A stretch of 64,000 nucleotides of DNA from Labrys sp. KNU-23 (GCF_008330945.1 NZ_CP043489.1:4413501-4477500); one strand, 5' to 3'. Numbered from the stretch's first letter, positions 1-9,223 are shown. Notes: a model not told the origin generated them from the letters alone. Made by a program: numbers and translations.

Positions 1-133
1 CCCCGATGCCGAAAGGCAGCACGCCGGCATCGGCATGCACATGGTCGAGCCGGGGCAGCAGGGCACGCAATTCCGCCAGCTTCTCGGCCCGTTGGCCGGC
101 GAGAACGAGGGGAGGAGGAACGCGTATCGTCAT
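1..133 (-). CDS. ImuA-like SOS mutagenesis protein, N-terminal fragment (runs off the window)
   Basis: Only the first 44 codons are present, starting at the ATG at 133 on the minus strand. The peptide begins MTIRVPPPLVLAGQ, continues with an arginine- and leucine-rich stretch and ends in VLPFGIG. In ImuA, a RecA-like accessory factor of the ImuA-ImuB-DnaE2 translesion system, a similar 'LPFG.xALD' segment sits just before the Walker-like region. The promoter carries a GTTC-N7-GTTC box about 27 bp upstream, the known alphaproteobacterial LexA operator, which fits an imuA gene. The assignment rests on a short fragment and on the operator, so another SOS gene remains possible. Confidence 0.5.
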   Translation of the reverse strand, partial: MTIRVPPPLVLAGQRAEKLAELRALLPRLDHVHADAGVLPFGIG

Positions 134-159
134 GGCTATGATCCGTTTCGCTCAGACTA

Positions 160-174
160 GAACAAAACAAGAAC
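160..174 (-). promoter_or_regulatory. LexA-type SOS box (GTTC-N7-GTTC)
   Basis: On the plus strand the site reads GAAC, seven bases, GAAC, which is GTTC-N7-GTTC on the coding strand of the gene starting at 133. This direct repeat is the established LexA operator of Alphaproteobacteria. It lies in the gap between the SulP gene and the truncated gene, at a distance suited to repression of the latter. Confidence 0.65.
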
Positions 175-230
175 ATTTCAAGCGGAGTCTTCGATCGCGC
201 TCCATCGGGCCGGGAAAGAGGCCGGCATGG

Positions 231-266
231 TAAAGGGACTCTTCCCTCACGAGATGGCAGAGTCCC
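231..266 (-). terminator. Hairpin after the SulP gene, possible weak terminator
   Basis: An 8-bp perfect inverted repeat (GGGACTCT at 235-242, AGAGTCCC at 259-266) lies 30 bp past the stop codon of the SulP gene. On the minus strand it is followed by TTTA. The stem is short and the loop is 16 bases, so termination is only suggested. Confidence 0.35.
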
Positions 267-295
267 CTGATTTCAAAGGCCTTGCGAAGCGCGCC

Positions 296-1846
296 TCAAT
301 GCGACGGCAGGGAGCGGGCCTGGCCCTCCTTGTCGTGCACGGCGAAGCGTTCCACCAGGGTGGCGCTGGCCTCGTTGAGGCCGACGACCTCGACCTCGCG
401 CCCGTGGCGGCGCGCCTTGAGGACGATGCGGTCGAGTGCGCCGACAGCCGAGATGTCCCAGAAATGCGCCGCGCCGACGTCGATGACGATCCGCTCGACG
501 GGTTCCTGCACGTCGACGGCGTCGCTGAAGGTGCCCGCCGAGGCGAAGAAGATCTGCCCTTCCACCTGGTAGACGCGTTCCTTGCCGTCGGCCGAAAGGG
601 TCGAGCGCACGCGGCTGAGGCGCGAGACCTTGCCGGCGAAGAACACGCCCGACAGGAGCACGCCCACCAGCACGCCCTTGGCGAGGTCGGCCGTTACAAC
701 CACGGTGCCGACGGTTGCCAGCATCACCACCGAGGAAGGCACGGGGTTGCTGCGCAATTGCAGGAGCGAGCGCCAGGAGAAGGTGTTGATCGAGACCATG
801 ATCATCACCGCCGTCAGGGCGGCAACCGGCACGATGGCGAGCAGATCCTGCAGCGCCACCAGCAGGATCAGGAGAAAGCCGCCGGCCACCAGCGAGGACA
901 GGCGGCCACGCGCGCCGGAGGAGACGTTGATCACCGACTGGCCGATCATGGCGCAGCCGCCCATGCCGCCGAACAGGGCCGAGGCCATGTTGGCGATGCC
1001 CTGGCCGGCGCATTCGCGGTTCTTGTTGCTCGGCGTATCCGTCATGTCGTCGACGATCTGCGCGGTGAGCAGGGATTCGAGCAGGCCCACGGCCGCCAGA
1101 GTGAGCGCCACCGGCGTCAGGATCCTGAGTGTCTCCAGCGTCAGCGGCACCTCGGGCAGGCCGAAGCTCGGCAAAGTGGAGGGAAGCTCGCCCAGATGGG
1201 CCACCGTGCGCACATCCAGCCCGAATCCCCAGGCGATGGCAGTGAGCACGGCGATCGCGACCAGGGGAGCCGGAATGGCTCTGGTGACATAGGGAAACAG
1301 ATAGATGATGGCGAGGCCGAGGGCGATCAGGCCATAGGTTGCCACCGGTACATGCACGAGCTCGGGCAGCTGGGCCAGGAAGATCAGGATCGCCAGGGCG
1401 TTGACGAAGCCCGTCATCACCGACTGGGAGACGAAGCGCATCAGCCGGCCGAGCTTGAGGAAGCCGGCGATGATCTGGAACACGCCCATCAGAATGGTGG
1501 CCGCGAACAGATATTGCACGCCGTGGTCGCGTACGAGGCCCGTCATCAGCACGGCGGTAGAGGCGGTGGCCGCCGAGATCATGGCGGGGCGCCCGCCGGT
1601 GAAGGCGATCACGCAGGCGATCACCACGGAGGCGTAGAGGCCGACCTTGGGGTCGACGCCCGCGATCACCGAGAAGCCGATGGCTTCGGGGATCAGGGCG
1701 AGGGCGACGACGATGCCCGAAAGCACGTCGCCACGCGGATTGGAAAACCATTCCCGGGAATAGGCAGACAATTTGTTCATGAGAAAATTCGCAAGGGACA
1801 TGCGGCCATACCCGGCGAAGCGGGTTGGATGATGCTGTCGCGCCAT
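296..1846 (-). CDS. SulP family anion permease with C-terminal STAS domain
   Basis: The 516-residue protein has the SulP layout: about 400 residues of hydrophobic segments beginning near residue 35 with the family signature ([16 protein letters not shown]), then a cytoplasmic STAS domain (about residues 410-510, with [20 protein letters not shown]). SulP proteins move sulfate, bicarbonate or other anions across the inner membrane, usually as symporters. The substrate cannot be read from sequence. In-frame methionines at 1801 and 1780 are alternative starts. The 170-bp leader upstream can fold into two stable hairpins. No carbonic anhydrase or cysteine gene is adjacent, so neither bicarbonate nor sulfate is favoured by context. 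Confidence 0.9.
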   Translation of the reverse strand: MARQHHPTRFAGYGRMSLANFLMNKLSAYSREWFSNPRGDVLSGIVVALALIPEAIGFSVIAGVDPKVGLYASVVIACVIAFTGGRPAMISAATASTAVLMTGLVRDHGVQYLFAATILMGVFQIIAGFLKLGRLMRFVSQSVMTGFVNALAILIFLAQLPELVHVPVATYGLIALGLAIIYLFPYVTRAIPAPLVAIAVLTAIAWGFGLDVRTVAHLGELPSTLPSFGLPEVPLTLETLRILTPVALTLAAVGLLESLLTAQIVDDMTDTPSNKNRECAGQGIANMASALFGGMGGCAMIGQSVINVSSGARGRLSSLVAGGFLLILLVALQDLLAIVPVAALTAVMIMVSINTFSWRSLLQLRSNPVPSSVVMLATVGTVVVTADLAKGVLVGVLLSGVFFAGKVSRLSRVRSTLSADGKERVYQVEGQIFFASAGTFSDAVDVQEPVERIVIDVGAAHFWDISAVGALDRIVLKARRHGREVEVVGLNEASATLVERFAVHDKEGQARSLPSH

Positions 1847-1854
1847 TTGCGTTA

Positions 1855-1900
1855 TCCGGCGGATCGGCGGCCGGAAGAGCCACCCGGAATTTCACCGGGT
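1855..1900 (-). promoter_or_regulatory. Two adjacent hairpins in the SulP leader
   Basis: On the minus strand a 6-bp GC-rich stem (1895-1900 with 1882-1887, 7-base loop) is followed by another 6-bp stem (1870-1875 with 1855-1860, 9-base loop) that ends 9 bases before the first possible start codon. The arrangement could affect translation of the permease. Cis-regulatory RNAs upstream of alphaproteobacterial sulP genes have been described (sul1 motif), but I cannot verify that this is one. Confidence 0.35.
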
Positions 1901-2014
1901 CCTTCTGAATGGCCTCCTTCTAGCGGCAAGGCGCAGGCGGAGGCAAGGCGAAAGGCCACGCCGGCCGCATTTAGTTGTGGCCGGCAGCAAATCGAGGGCG
2001 GCCGTTTTTTTGCC

Positions 2015-2959
2015 TCAGCGCTCCTCCTTGCGGAAGGGCTTGAGCAGGGCAGCCGGCGCCACGGCGTTGCGTGACATCATCGCCATGGCGACGATGGTGA
2101 GCAGGAAGGGCAGCATCAGGAAGATCTGGTAGGGGATGTGTCCCAGGCCCACCGCCTGCAGGCGCAGTTGCAGCGCGTCGACACAGGCAAAGAGCAGGGC
2201 TGCGCCGGTGGCGCGCAGGGGATCCCAGCGCCCGAACACCACCAGGGCGATGCAGATCCAGCCGCGCCCCGAGATCACGCCGAAGGTGAAGGCGTTGAAC
2301 TGGGCCATGGTGAGGAAGGCGCCACCAAGGCCCATCAGGGCACCGCCGAGGATGACGGCCTCGAAGCGGCGTGCGGTGACGCTGATGCCGGCTGAGTCGG
2401 CGGCGCGCGGGTTTTCGCCGACCATGCGCAGGCCGAGGCCCCAGGGCGTGCGATAGATCAGGAAGGCGGTCAGGACGACGCCGATCAGCGCGAAATAGAC
2501 CAGGGCGTATTGCTGGAACAGGATAGGCCCCAGGATCGGTATCTCGGCAAGACCGGGGATCGGCACCGGCTGGAAGGCGGCGATGGTCGGCGGCGAGGCC
2601 TGCTGGCCGAACACCAGGCGATAGAAGAAATAGGCGAGCCCCGAGGCGAACAGGGTGATGCCGATACCCGAGACATGTTGGCTGAGGCCGAGCGCCACCG
2701 TCAGCACGGCATGCAGCGTCCCGAGCAGGGCGCCGGTCGCGATGGCGGCGAGGACGCCGAGCCAGGGGCTACCGGTGAAGTAGGCGGCGGTGAAGCCGGT
2801 CATGGCCGAGAGCAACATGATGCCCTCGATGCCGAGATTGAGCACGCCGGCGCGTTCGGAGATCAACTCGCCGAGGGTGGCGAAGATCAGGGGCGTGGCG
2901 ATGCGCAAGGTCGCCGCGAAGAAGCCGATCTGGAAGATCTGTTCGAGGACCAGGTTCAT
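2015..2959 (-). CDS. BMP-type nucleobase/nucleoside ABC importer, inner permease (importer 1, YufQ-like)
   Basis: The 314-residue membrane protein has eight or more hydrophobic segments and the hallmark of the BPD_transp_2 family in this group: ATLGELISERAGVLNLGIEG near residue 30 and a GRGWICIALVVFG segment near residue 230. It is the second permease of an importer for purine nucleosides or related bases. Its start overlaps the preceding permease gene by 4 bp (ATGA), indicating translational coupling. It is the last gene of the minus-strand run BMP protein, ATPase, permease, permease. The ATPase of this set is frameshifted, so the importer may be inactive unless another ATPase serves it. Confidence 0.9.
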   Translation of the reverse strand: MNLVLEQIFQIGFFAATLRIATPLIFATLGELISERAGVLNLGIEGIMLLSAMTGFTAAYFTGSPWLGVLAAIATGALLGTLHAVLTVALGLSQHVSGIGITLFASGLAYFFYRLVFGQQASPPTIAAFQPVPIPGLAEIPILGPILFQQYALVYFALIGVVLTAFLIYRTPWGLGLRMVGENPRAADSAGISVTARRFEAVILGGALMGLGGAFLTMAQFNAFTFGVISGRGWICIALVVFGRWDPLRATGAALLFACVDALQLRLQAVGLGHIPYQIFLMLPFLLTIVAMAMMSRNAVAPAALLKPFRKEER

Positions 2960-4011
2960 GCTGCGACCCCCTGATAACGCAGGCGATAGGAGGTGAACAG
3001 CAGGGCGACCAGCATGGTCAGGAGGGAGGTGCCCTGGATGACGTCGGCCAGGAAGACCGGCACGCCGGTGGCGCGCGACATCGCTTCGGCACCGGTCATC
3101 GCCGCCGCGAAGAACAGGGCCGCCGGCACCACGCCGAGCGGATTGAGGCGCGCCAGCATGGCGATCACAATGCCGCTATAGCCATAGCCCGGCGATAGGT
3201 CCCCCATCACCTGGAAATGCACGCCGCCGACCTCGCCGACGCCGGCCAGGCCCGCCAGCCCGCCCGAAAGCAAGGCGGTGGCGACCAGGATGGCATTGAC
3301 CTTGATGCCGCCATAGGCCGCCGCCTCGGCATTCTCGCCGGTGACGCGGATGGCAAAGCCCAGCGTGGTGCGTGTGATCAGGAACCAGATGGCGGGGGCC
3401 GCGATCAGGGCCGCCAGCACACCCAGATGCAGCCGCGTGCCCTCGAAGAAGATCGGGAAATTGGCGCTGTCCTCGATCGGGGGCGAGATCGGATAGCCAG
3501 AGAGCGAATCCTTCCAGGGCCCTTCGATCAAAGCGAGCACGCCGAGCAGGATCACCGAATTGAGGAGAAGCGAGGAGACGACGTCGTCGACCTTGAGCTT
3601 CACCCTGAGCAGGGCCGGGACCAGCGCGGCGACGCCGCCGGCTGCCGCACCCGCGAGCGCCATGGCGACATAGGCAAGGGCGCTGGGCATCGGAAAACTG
3701 CCGACAAAGCAGCTCGCCACGGCTCCGGCCATCAACTGGCCCTCGGCACCGATGTTCCAGAACTTGGCGCGGAAGGCGACCGCGACGGCGAGGCCGGTGA
3801 AGATCATCGGCGCGGCCTTCACCAGCGTCTCGGTGAGGGCGTAGAAATCGCCGAAGGCACCTTTCAGCATCAGGCCATAGGCCTCGAAGACATTGGCGCC
3901 GGCGAGCACGATGAGGCCGCTGCACAGGACGAGTGTGACCACCACGGCCAGTACGGGCAGAGCGAGATTCAGCCAGACGGGCGTGGATTGGCGGGGTTCC
4001 AGCCTGAACAT
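2956..4011 (-). CDS. BMP-type nucleobase/nucleoside ABC importer, first permease (importer 1, YufP-like)
   Basis: A 351-residue integral membrane protein of the BPD_transp_2 family. It carries the typical FRAKFWNIGAEGQLMAGA segment (about residues 80-97) that marks the YufP-type permeases paired with BMP-family binding proteins. The start codon overlaps the ATPase stop by one base (TGATG) and the end overlaps the next permease, so the three transporter genes are tightly coupled. It would form the heteromeric transmembrane channel with the product of the following gene. Confidence 0.9.
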   Translation of the reverse strand: MFRLEPRQSTPVWLNLALPVLAVVVTLVLCSGLIVLAGANVFEAYGLMLKGAFGDFYALTETLVKAAPMIFTGLAVAVAFRAKFWNIGAEGQLMAGAVASCFVGSFPMPSALAYVAMALAGAAAGGVAALVPALLRVKLKVDDVVSSLLLNSVILLGVLALIEGPWKDSLSGYPISPPIEDSANFPIFFEGTRLHLGVLAALIAAPAIWFLITRTTLGFAIRVTGENAEAAAYGGIKVNAILVATALLSGGLAGLAGVGEVGGVHFQVMGDLSPGYGYSGIVIAMLARLNPLGVVPAALFFAAAMTGAEAMSRATGVPVFLADVIQGTSLLTMLVALLFTSYRLRYQGVAA

Positions 4012-5533
4012 CAGTGGGCTCCCGTCATCAAGAGGCCGAGTTTCTCGATCGTGGCTTCGTCGGCGGGCAGGATGCCGGCGACCCGCCCCTCATAGAGCAC
4101 GGCGATGCGGTCGGAGAGGGTGAGCAATTCCTCGAGGTCCTCGCTGATCACGATCAGGCCGCGGCGGCGGGCTCGCAGGTCGAGAAAGCGCTCATGCACG
4201 AAGCGGGCGGCACCGACGTCGAGGCCGCGCGTGGGCTGGGCCACGATCAGCACCTTCGGATCGAAGGCGAGTTCTCGCGCCAGCAGGGCCTTCTGCATGT
4301 TGCCGCCGGACAGCGAACCGGCCCTCGCCATCGGCCCGGGACAGCGTATGTCGAAGGCCCGGATCTGTTCCTCGGCGAAGGCCTGGATGGCGCCGGGCTT
4401 GAGCAGGCCGCGCGCCGAGAAGGCGGCGGTGCCGACGCGCGGCAGCACCATCGAGTCCGCGAGCGGCAGGGCGGTGACCATGCCCTGGGTCATGCGGTCC
4501 TCGGGGATGCGGCCGAGCCCCATCTCCTGCACGCGGCGCGGGCCATAGGGTACGACCTTGGCGCCGGCGATCTTCAGCGTGCCGGCCGAGGGAGCGAGCA
4601 TGCCGGCGACCACATCCGCCAGGGCGCGCTGGCCATTGCCGGTCACGCCAGCGATGCCGAGGATCTCGCCCTCGCGCACGGAAAGCGAGACGCCGGCAAG
4701 CCGCATGCCGCCATGCCGGTCGGTCGAGACATCATCGAGCGACAGGATGACAGCGCCGGGCTCGGAGGCGGGACGCTGCGGCGGCACGATTTCCTGGCCG
4801 CACATCAGCCGCGCCATCTCGGACGAGGAGGTCTTGGCGGGCTCGGCGATCGAGCCGACGACGCGGCCATGGCGCAGCACCACACAGCGATCGGTGATGG
4901 CGCGCACCTCCGTGAGCTTATGCGAGATGAAGATGATGCCCAGACCCTCTGATGTCATCGCCCGCAGCGCCTTGAACAGCCCTTCCGCCTCCTCGGGAGC
5001 GAGGACGGCAGTGGGTTCGTCGAGGATGAGGAGTCTCGCGCCACGAAACAGGGCCTTGATCACCTCCAGGCGCTGCTGCTCGCCGACGGCGAGCGAGGAG
5101 ACCGGCCTGTCGGGATCGAGGCGAAGATTGAACTTGGCGGCGATCTCGTCCAAGCGGGCGAGGGCGCCCACCCGGTCGAGCCGCCCGCCGCGGCCCGGCA
5201 GTCCGACCAGCAGGTTTTCGAGTACGCTCAGGCGGGGGCCAGATGAAAGTGCTGGTGCACCATGCCGATGCCGGCGCTGAGCGCGTCGGCAGAATTCTGG
5301 ATGCGCCTTGCCTGCCCGTCGATCAGGATCTCGCCTTCATCCGCCGCATAGGCGCCGAACAGGATGTTCATCAACGTGGTCTTGCCGGCCCCGTTCTCGC
5401 CGAGCAGGCCGACGATCTCGCCGGGGCGCACCAGGAGATCGACGTCGGCATTGGCCTGGACGGCGCCGAAGCGCTTGGAGATGCCGCGCATCTCGACGAG
5501 GGGAGGGGAAGAGGGCATGGGTGGAAGGCGCAC
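4011..5533 (-). pseudogene. BMP-type importer 1 ATPase, split by a one-base frameshift
   Basis: This is a double ABC ATPase of the YufO/RbsA layout broken into two reading frames. The first part (5533 to the stop at 5228-5230) contains Walker A (GENGAGKTT) and ends HQHFHLAPA. The continuing frame (readable from about 5229 to 4011) encodes LSVLENLLVGL, the first signature (LAVGEQQR) with Walker B (LLILDEPTAVL), and the second, degenerate ABC domain with LSGGNMQK. The span of 1523 bp plus one base equals 508 codons, the normal length for the family and close to the intact 510-residue paralogue in this window. A missing base near a run of five G at 5234-5238 explains the break. It may be a true mutation or a sequencing error. 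Confidence 0.85.
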
Positions 5534-5541
5534 CTGGTTTC

Positions 5542-5700
5542 TACCCTCCTCTGGAGGGGGAGGGTCGGACGAAGTCCGGGGTGGGGTGATGGGTGGCAGT
5601 GATTTTATTCCAAACCATCAATGTCGACACCGTCGTTGAGGGGGCGCCGGCCACCCCACCCCGACGCTACGAGTCGACCCTCCCCCTCCAGGGGAGGGTA
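5542..5700. repeat. Long imperfect palindrome between BMP protein and ATPase genes (importer 1)
   Basis: The left arm (5542-5588) and right arm (5652-5700) are imperfect inverted copies built of C/T-rich and G/A-rich blocks around GACGAAGTC and GACGCTACGAGTC centres. It fills the gap between the binding-protein stop and the ATPase start. A similar element occupies the same place in importer 2. It looks like a dispersed rhizobial intergenic palindrome and could stabilise the upstream part of the mRNA. Confidence 0.7.
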
Positions 5701-5709
5701 AATCCCCGC

Positions 5710-6744
5710 TCACTCCGAAACGGGGGTGTTCTCGTCGACGTCGACGCGGAAGGTGCCGGCGAGGATTTCCGCCTTCTTCTTCTCCACCAGTTCCTTCACC
5801 TCGGCCGGCAGCAGCTTGTCGAACTTGTGATAGGGCGCGAGCGAGGAGCCGCCCTTGGCCATGTGCGAGAAGTCGCCGTAATCCTGGGCGGTGAATACCC
5901 CGGCGCGCACCATCTTGATGGCCTGCTGCACGGTCGGGTACATGTCCCAGACCGGGCCGGTGATTACGGTGTCCGGTCCCTGGTCTGACTGGTCGGACAT
6001 GTTGGAGATCGCGTAGATCTTCTTTTCCTTGGCCGCGTCGATCACGCCGAAGCGTTCGGCATAGATGACGTCGACGCCGCCGTCGATCTGGGCGATCGCA
6101 GCTTCCTTGGCCTTGGGCGGATCGAAGAAGGAGCCGATGAAGGTGATCTTCTTCTTCACCTGCGGATTGGCTTCCTTGGCGCCGGCGAAGAAGGCGTTCA
6201 CCAGGCGGTTGACCTCGGGAATACCCATGGCGGCTACGGCGCCGACGGTGTTGGACTTGGTCATCTTGCCGGCGATCAGGCCCGACAGATAGGCCGGTTC
6301 GTGGATCCAGTTGTCGAACACGCCGAAGTTGGGCTCGGCCGGGCCGGCGCCGGAACCGAACAGGAAGGCCGTCTTGGGGAATTGCTTGGCGGTACGGCGG
6401 GACTCGCGCTCGGCAGCGAAGGCATCGCCCATCACCAGCTCATAGCCGCCCTGGGCATATTCGCGCATGACGCGGCCGAAATCGGCTGCCTGGACCTTCT
6501 CGGAAAACTTGTAGTCGATGTCGAGTTCCTTGGCCGCCTTGGTGAGGGCGAGGTGGATCTGTTTGTCCCAGGGTTCCTCGATCGGGGTGGCGAAGATCGC
6601 GGCGACCTTGAGCTTCTTGTCGGAGGCGGCGAGAGCCGGCAGCGGCAGGCCGGCCGCGACCAGACCGGCAGCGCCGAGCCCGATGAAATGGCGGCGCGAC
6701 AGGCCTGATTCCCCCTGAAGCGGGCTGCGATCTCTACGCGACAT
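5710..6744 (-). CDS. BMP family substrate-binding protein (importer 1)
   Basis: A 344-residue periplasmic binding protein of the BMP/PnrA-like family, whose known members bind purine nucleosides or related compounds. It starts with a twin-arginine signal (LSRRHFIGLGAAG) and mature sequence from about residue 40. Family features include FATPIEEPWDKQIH, a GDAFAAE segment and FDNWIHEPAYLSGLIAGKM. The start at 6744 is chosen because it has a strong ribosome site (GAGAGGGGAATGAC before ATG). A longer in-frame extension to 6819 lacks one. It is the first gene of importer 1 and follows a CodA-like deaminase, which points to a pyrimidine or purine base as ligand. Confidence 0.9.
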   Translation of the reverse strand: MSRRDRSPLQGESGLSRRHFIGLGAAGLVAAGLPLPALAASDKKLKVAAIFATPIEEPWDKQIHLALTKAAKELDIDYKFSEKVQAADFGRVMREYAQGGYELVMGDAFAAERESRRTAKQFPKTAFLFGSGAGPAEPNFGVFDNWIHEPAYLSGLIAGKMTKSNTVGAVAAMGIPEVNRLVNAFFAGAKEANPQVKKKITFIGSFFDPPKAKEAAIAQIDGGVDVIYAERFGVIDAAKEKKIYAISNMSDQSDQGPDTVITGPVWDMYPTVQQAIKMVRAGVFTAQDYGDFSHMAKGGSSLAPYHKFDKLLPAEVKELVEKKKAEILAGTFRVDVDENTPVSE

Positions 6745-6911
6745 GTCATTCCCCTCTCTTGTCGGATGAAGTTTGTAACGGTTCGAAATACCGGATGGAA
6801 CGTCTGGATTGCCAAGCACTTGACGGCTCTTGCCAGAGCAATGTGCCCTTTGGCGTGACGTCTGTCCAGATGGTCAAATCCGGTGCGCCGATTTGGAGAT
6901 CGGCACAGCGG

Positions 6912-8207
6912 TTACCCTGCCGCCTTGGGGGCATAGCTCGCCGGATCGAGGCTGGCGGGACGGCCCGGCAGGTCGAGCGTGCTGCGCCGGGCCGGGGTCT
7001 CAGCAATCACCTTGCCGCGGCGCACGACGGCGAGGCGGGTCGGGCGCATGCGCACTGCTTCGATCGTATCGGCCGCCTGCAGGATGACGAAATCGGCATG
7101 GCAGCCCTTGGCGAGGCCATAGTCTTCCAGCCCCATCACCGCGGCCGGCACCGACGTCACCGCCTCGAAGGCCCAGCGTATCGCCTCGCGGCTGGTCATC
7201 GGCGCGGCATGCACCGCCATATGTGCGACATCCAGCATGTCGGCGCCGCCGAGCCCGTACCAGGGATCCATCACGCAATCCTGGCCCAGCGCCACCGGGA
7301 TGCCGAGCGCGCGCATTTCAGGGATGCGCATCAGGCCGCGACGCTTGGGATAGGTGTCGTGGCGGCCCTGCAGGGTGATGTTGATCAGCGGGTTGGCGAT
7401 CGCGAAGATGCCTGCCTCCAGGATCAGCGGCAGCAGCTTGGAGACGTAATAGGAATCCATCGAGTGCATGGAGGTGAGATGCGAACCGGCAGCTCGCCGG
7501 CCCAGGCCGAGGCGATGAGCTTCCGCCGCCAGCGTCTCGATATGGCGCGAATGGGGATCGTCGCTCTCGTCGCAATGCAGGTCGATCATCAGGCCGCGCT
7601 TGGCGGCGATGGCGCACAGGGCCTTCACCGAGGCGGTGCCGTCCTCCATCGTGCGCTCGAAATGGGGAATGCCGCCGACCACGTCGACGCCCATGTCGAG
7701 CGCCCGCTCCAGGTTCCCGGCGGCGGTGGGCGAACGGTAATAGCCATCCTGCGGGAAGGCGACGAGCTGCAGGTCGAGATAGGGTTTGACCCTGGCCTTG
7801 ACCTCGAGCAGCGCCTCGACCGCGAGCAGGCGGTCATCGCAGATGTCGACATGGCTGCGCACGGCGAGCAGGCCCTGGCTGACGGCGAGGTCGCAGTAAC
7901 GCAGCGCCCGTTCGATCACCGCCTCGTGGGTCAGCTTGGGCTTGAGCTCGCCCCAGAGCGCAATGCCCTCCAGCAGCGTGCCCGACTGATTGAGCCTGGG
8001 AAGGCCGAGCGACAAAGTGGCGTCCATGTGGAAGTGGCAGTCGACGAAAGGCGGCGCCACCAGATGTCCGCCGGCATCGATGCGCTGGGCTGCCTCGGCC
8101 GCAATGCCCGGCTCGATGGCGGTGATGCGCCCGCCCGAAACCGCGATGTCCTGGCCGGTGCGTCCGTCGGGCAGGGTGGCGTTGGTGACGATGAGGTCGA
8201 GCGACAT
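6912..8207 (-). CDS. CodA-like cytosine deaminase family amidohydrolase
   Basis: The 431-residue protein aligns along its whole length with E. coli cytosine deaminase. The metal-site residues are visible: HFH near residue 58, HCDE near residue 207, the SHLTSMHS histidine near 240 and Asp in GQDCVMDPW near 305. In E. coli CodA the last motif reads GHDDVFDPW, so His is replaced by Gln and the Asp after the catalytic Asp (Asp314 in E. coli) by Cys. That position shapes pyrimidine specificity in CodA, so the true substrate may be another aminopyrimidine or a cyclic urea-type ring. The gene sits between two nucleobase importers on the same strand and probably processes what they bring in. Confidence 0.85.
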   Translation of the reverse strand: MSLDLIVTNATLPDGRTGQDIAVSGGRITAIEPGIAAEAAQRIDAGGHLVAPPFVDCHFHMDATLSLGLPRLNQSGTLLEGIALWGELKPKLTHEAVIERALRYCDLAVSQGLLAVRSHVDICDDRLLAVEALLEVKARVKPYLDLQLVAFPQDGYYRSPTAAGNLERALDMGVDVVGGIPHFERTMEDGTASVKALCAIAAKRGLMIDLHCDESDDPHSRHIETLAAEAHRLGLGRRAAGSHLTSMHSMDSYYVSKLLPLILEAGIFAIANPLINITLQGRHDTYPKRRGLMRIPEMRALGIPVALGQDCVMDPWYGLGGADMLDVAHMAVHAAPMTSREAIRWAFEAVTSVPAAVMGLEDYGLAKGCHADFVILQAADTIEAVRMRPTRLAVVRRGKVIAETPARRSTLDLPGRPASLDPASYAPKAAG

Positions 8208-8302
8208 CGGGGCGGTTCCGTTGTAATTCGTTCAGGAACGAAGGGCGGCTGCCATCATGGGCGGTTTGACGGATTCGGCCAATGAGTCAATCCGCCTTGC
8301 CC

Positions 8303-9223
8303 TCATCCAGCCGGCCTGAACGGTTTGGCCAGCGAGGCTGGGAAATGCAGGGCCAGCATCTGGCGATTGCGCGAGATCAAGACCAGCACCACGATGGTGG
8401 CGAGATAGGGCAGGGCCGACAATAGCTCGGACGGCACCGCTATGCCGAGCGCCTGGCCCTGCAATTGCAGGATGGTCATGCCGCCGAACAGCCAGGCGCC
8501 GAGCAGCACGCGCAGCGGCCGCCAGGTGGCGAAGACCACCAAAGCCAGCGAGATCCAGCCCTTGCCTGATGTCATGTTCTCGACCCAGAGCGGCGTGTAG
8601 GCGACGGAGAGATAGGCACCGGCAAGGCCCGCCATCAAGCCGCCGAACAGCACGGCCATGTAGCGGATGCGCACGACCGGATAGCCGATGGCATGCGAGG
8701 TCTCCGGCGACTCGCCCATGGTGCGCAGGACTAGGCCGGCCTTGGTGCGATAGAGGAACCAGCTGATCGCCCCGAACAGCACGAAGGCGAGATAGACCAT
8801 CGCGTCGAAGCGGAAGAACATCGGCCCGACCACCGGAAGCTGCGAGAGCAGGGGGATGTCGAGCGGCTTCAGGGCCTCGATCGGGGCGCTACCGAAATTG
8901 CGGCCGACAAAGGCGGAGACGCCGGAACCGAAAATGGCGAGCGCCAGACCGGCGGCATATTGGTTGGTGAGGAAGGAGAGGGCGAGCACGCCGAACAGGA
9001 GCGAGGCCGCGGCGCCAGCGAGCGCGCCGATCAGGATGGCGACGGGCATGGGCAGCCCCGCCATCACCGCCCAGAAGGCGAAGGCGGCGCCCATCAGCAT
9101 CATGCCCTCGATGCCCAGGTTGAGGACGCCGGATTTCTCCACCACCAATTCGCCGAGGGCGGCATAGATCAGCGGCGTGGCGGCGATGATGGTGCCGGTG
9201 AAGATCGCGATGAACAGATCCAT
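8303..9223 (-). CDS. BMP-type nucleobase/nucleoside ABC importer, inner permease (importer 2, YufQ-like)
   Basis: A 306-residue BPD_transp_2 permease with the family segment LGELVVEKSGVLNLGIEGMM near residue 20 and MTSGKGWISLALVVFA near residue 215. The start at 9223 (MDLFIAIF) overlaps the previous permease stop by one base. The same frame stays open upstream to 10105, but that extension is antisense-like shadow over the other permease. It pairs with the product of the neighbouring permease gene. A CodA-like deaminase follows after about 95 bp. Confidence 0.92.
   Translation of the reverse strand: MDLFIAIFTGTIIAATPLIYAALGELVVEKSGVLNLGIEGMMLMGAAFAFWAVMAGLPMPVAILIGALAGAAASLLFGVLALSFLTNQYAAGLALAIFGSGVSAFVGRNFGSAPIEALKPLDIPLLSQLPVVGPMFFRFDAMVYLAFVLFGAISWFLYRTKAGLVLRTMGESPETSHAIGYPVVRIRYMAVLFGGLMAGLAGAYLSVAYTPLWVENMTSGKGWISLALVVFATWRPLRVLLGAWLFGGMTILQLQGQALGIAVPSELLSALPYLATIVVLVLISRNRQMLALHFPASLAKPFRPAG

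Noticed and set aside
1847-2014. Cobalamin-type riboswitch suggested by the GGTGAAATTCC string in the SulP leader
   Set aside because: Only this short string resembles the class; the remaining conserved core and the B12 box are absent.
227-2074. Open frame of 615 codons on the plus strand opposite the SulP gene
   Set aside because: Compositionally biased antisense frame; the SulP and STAS motifs on the other strand are clear.
5593-5988. Plus-strand frame across the palindrome and the start of the BMP gene complement
   Set aside because: It runs antisense to the C-terminus of the binding-protein gene and through a repeat; no protein features are visible.
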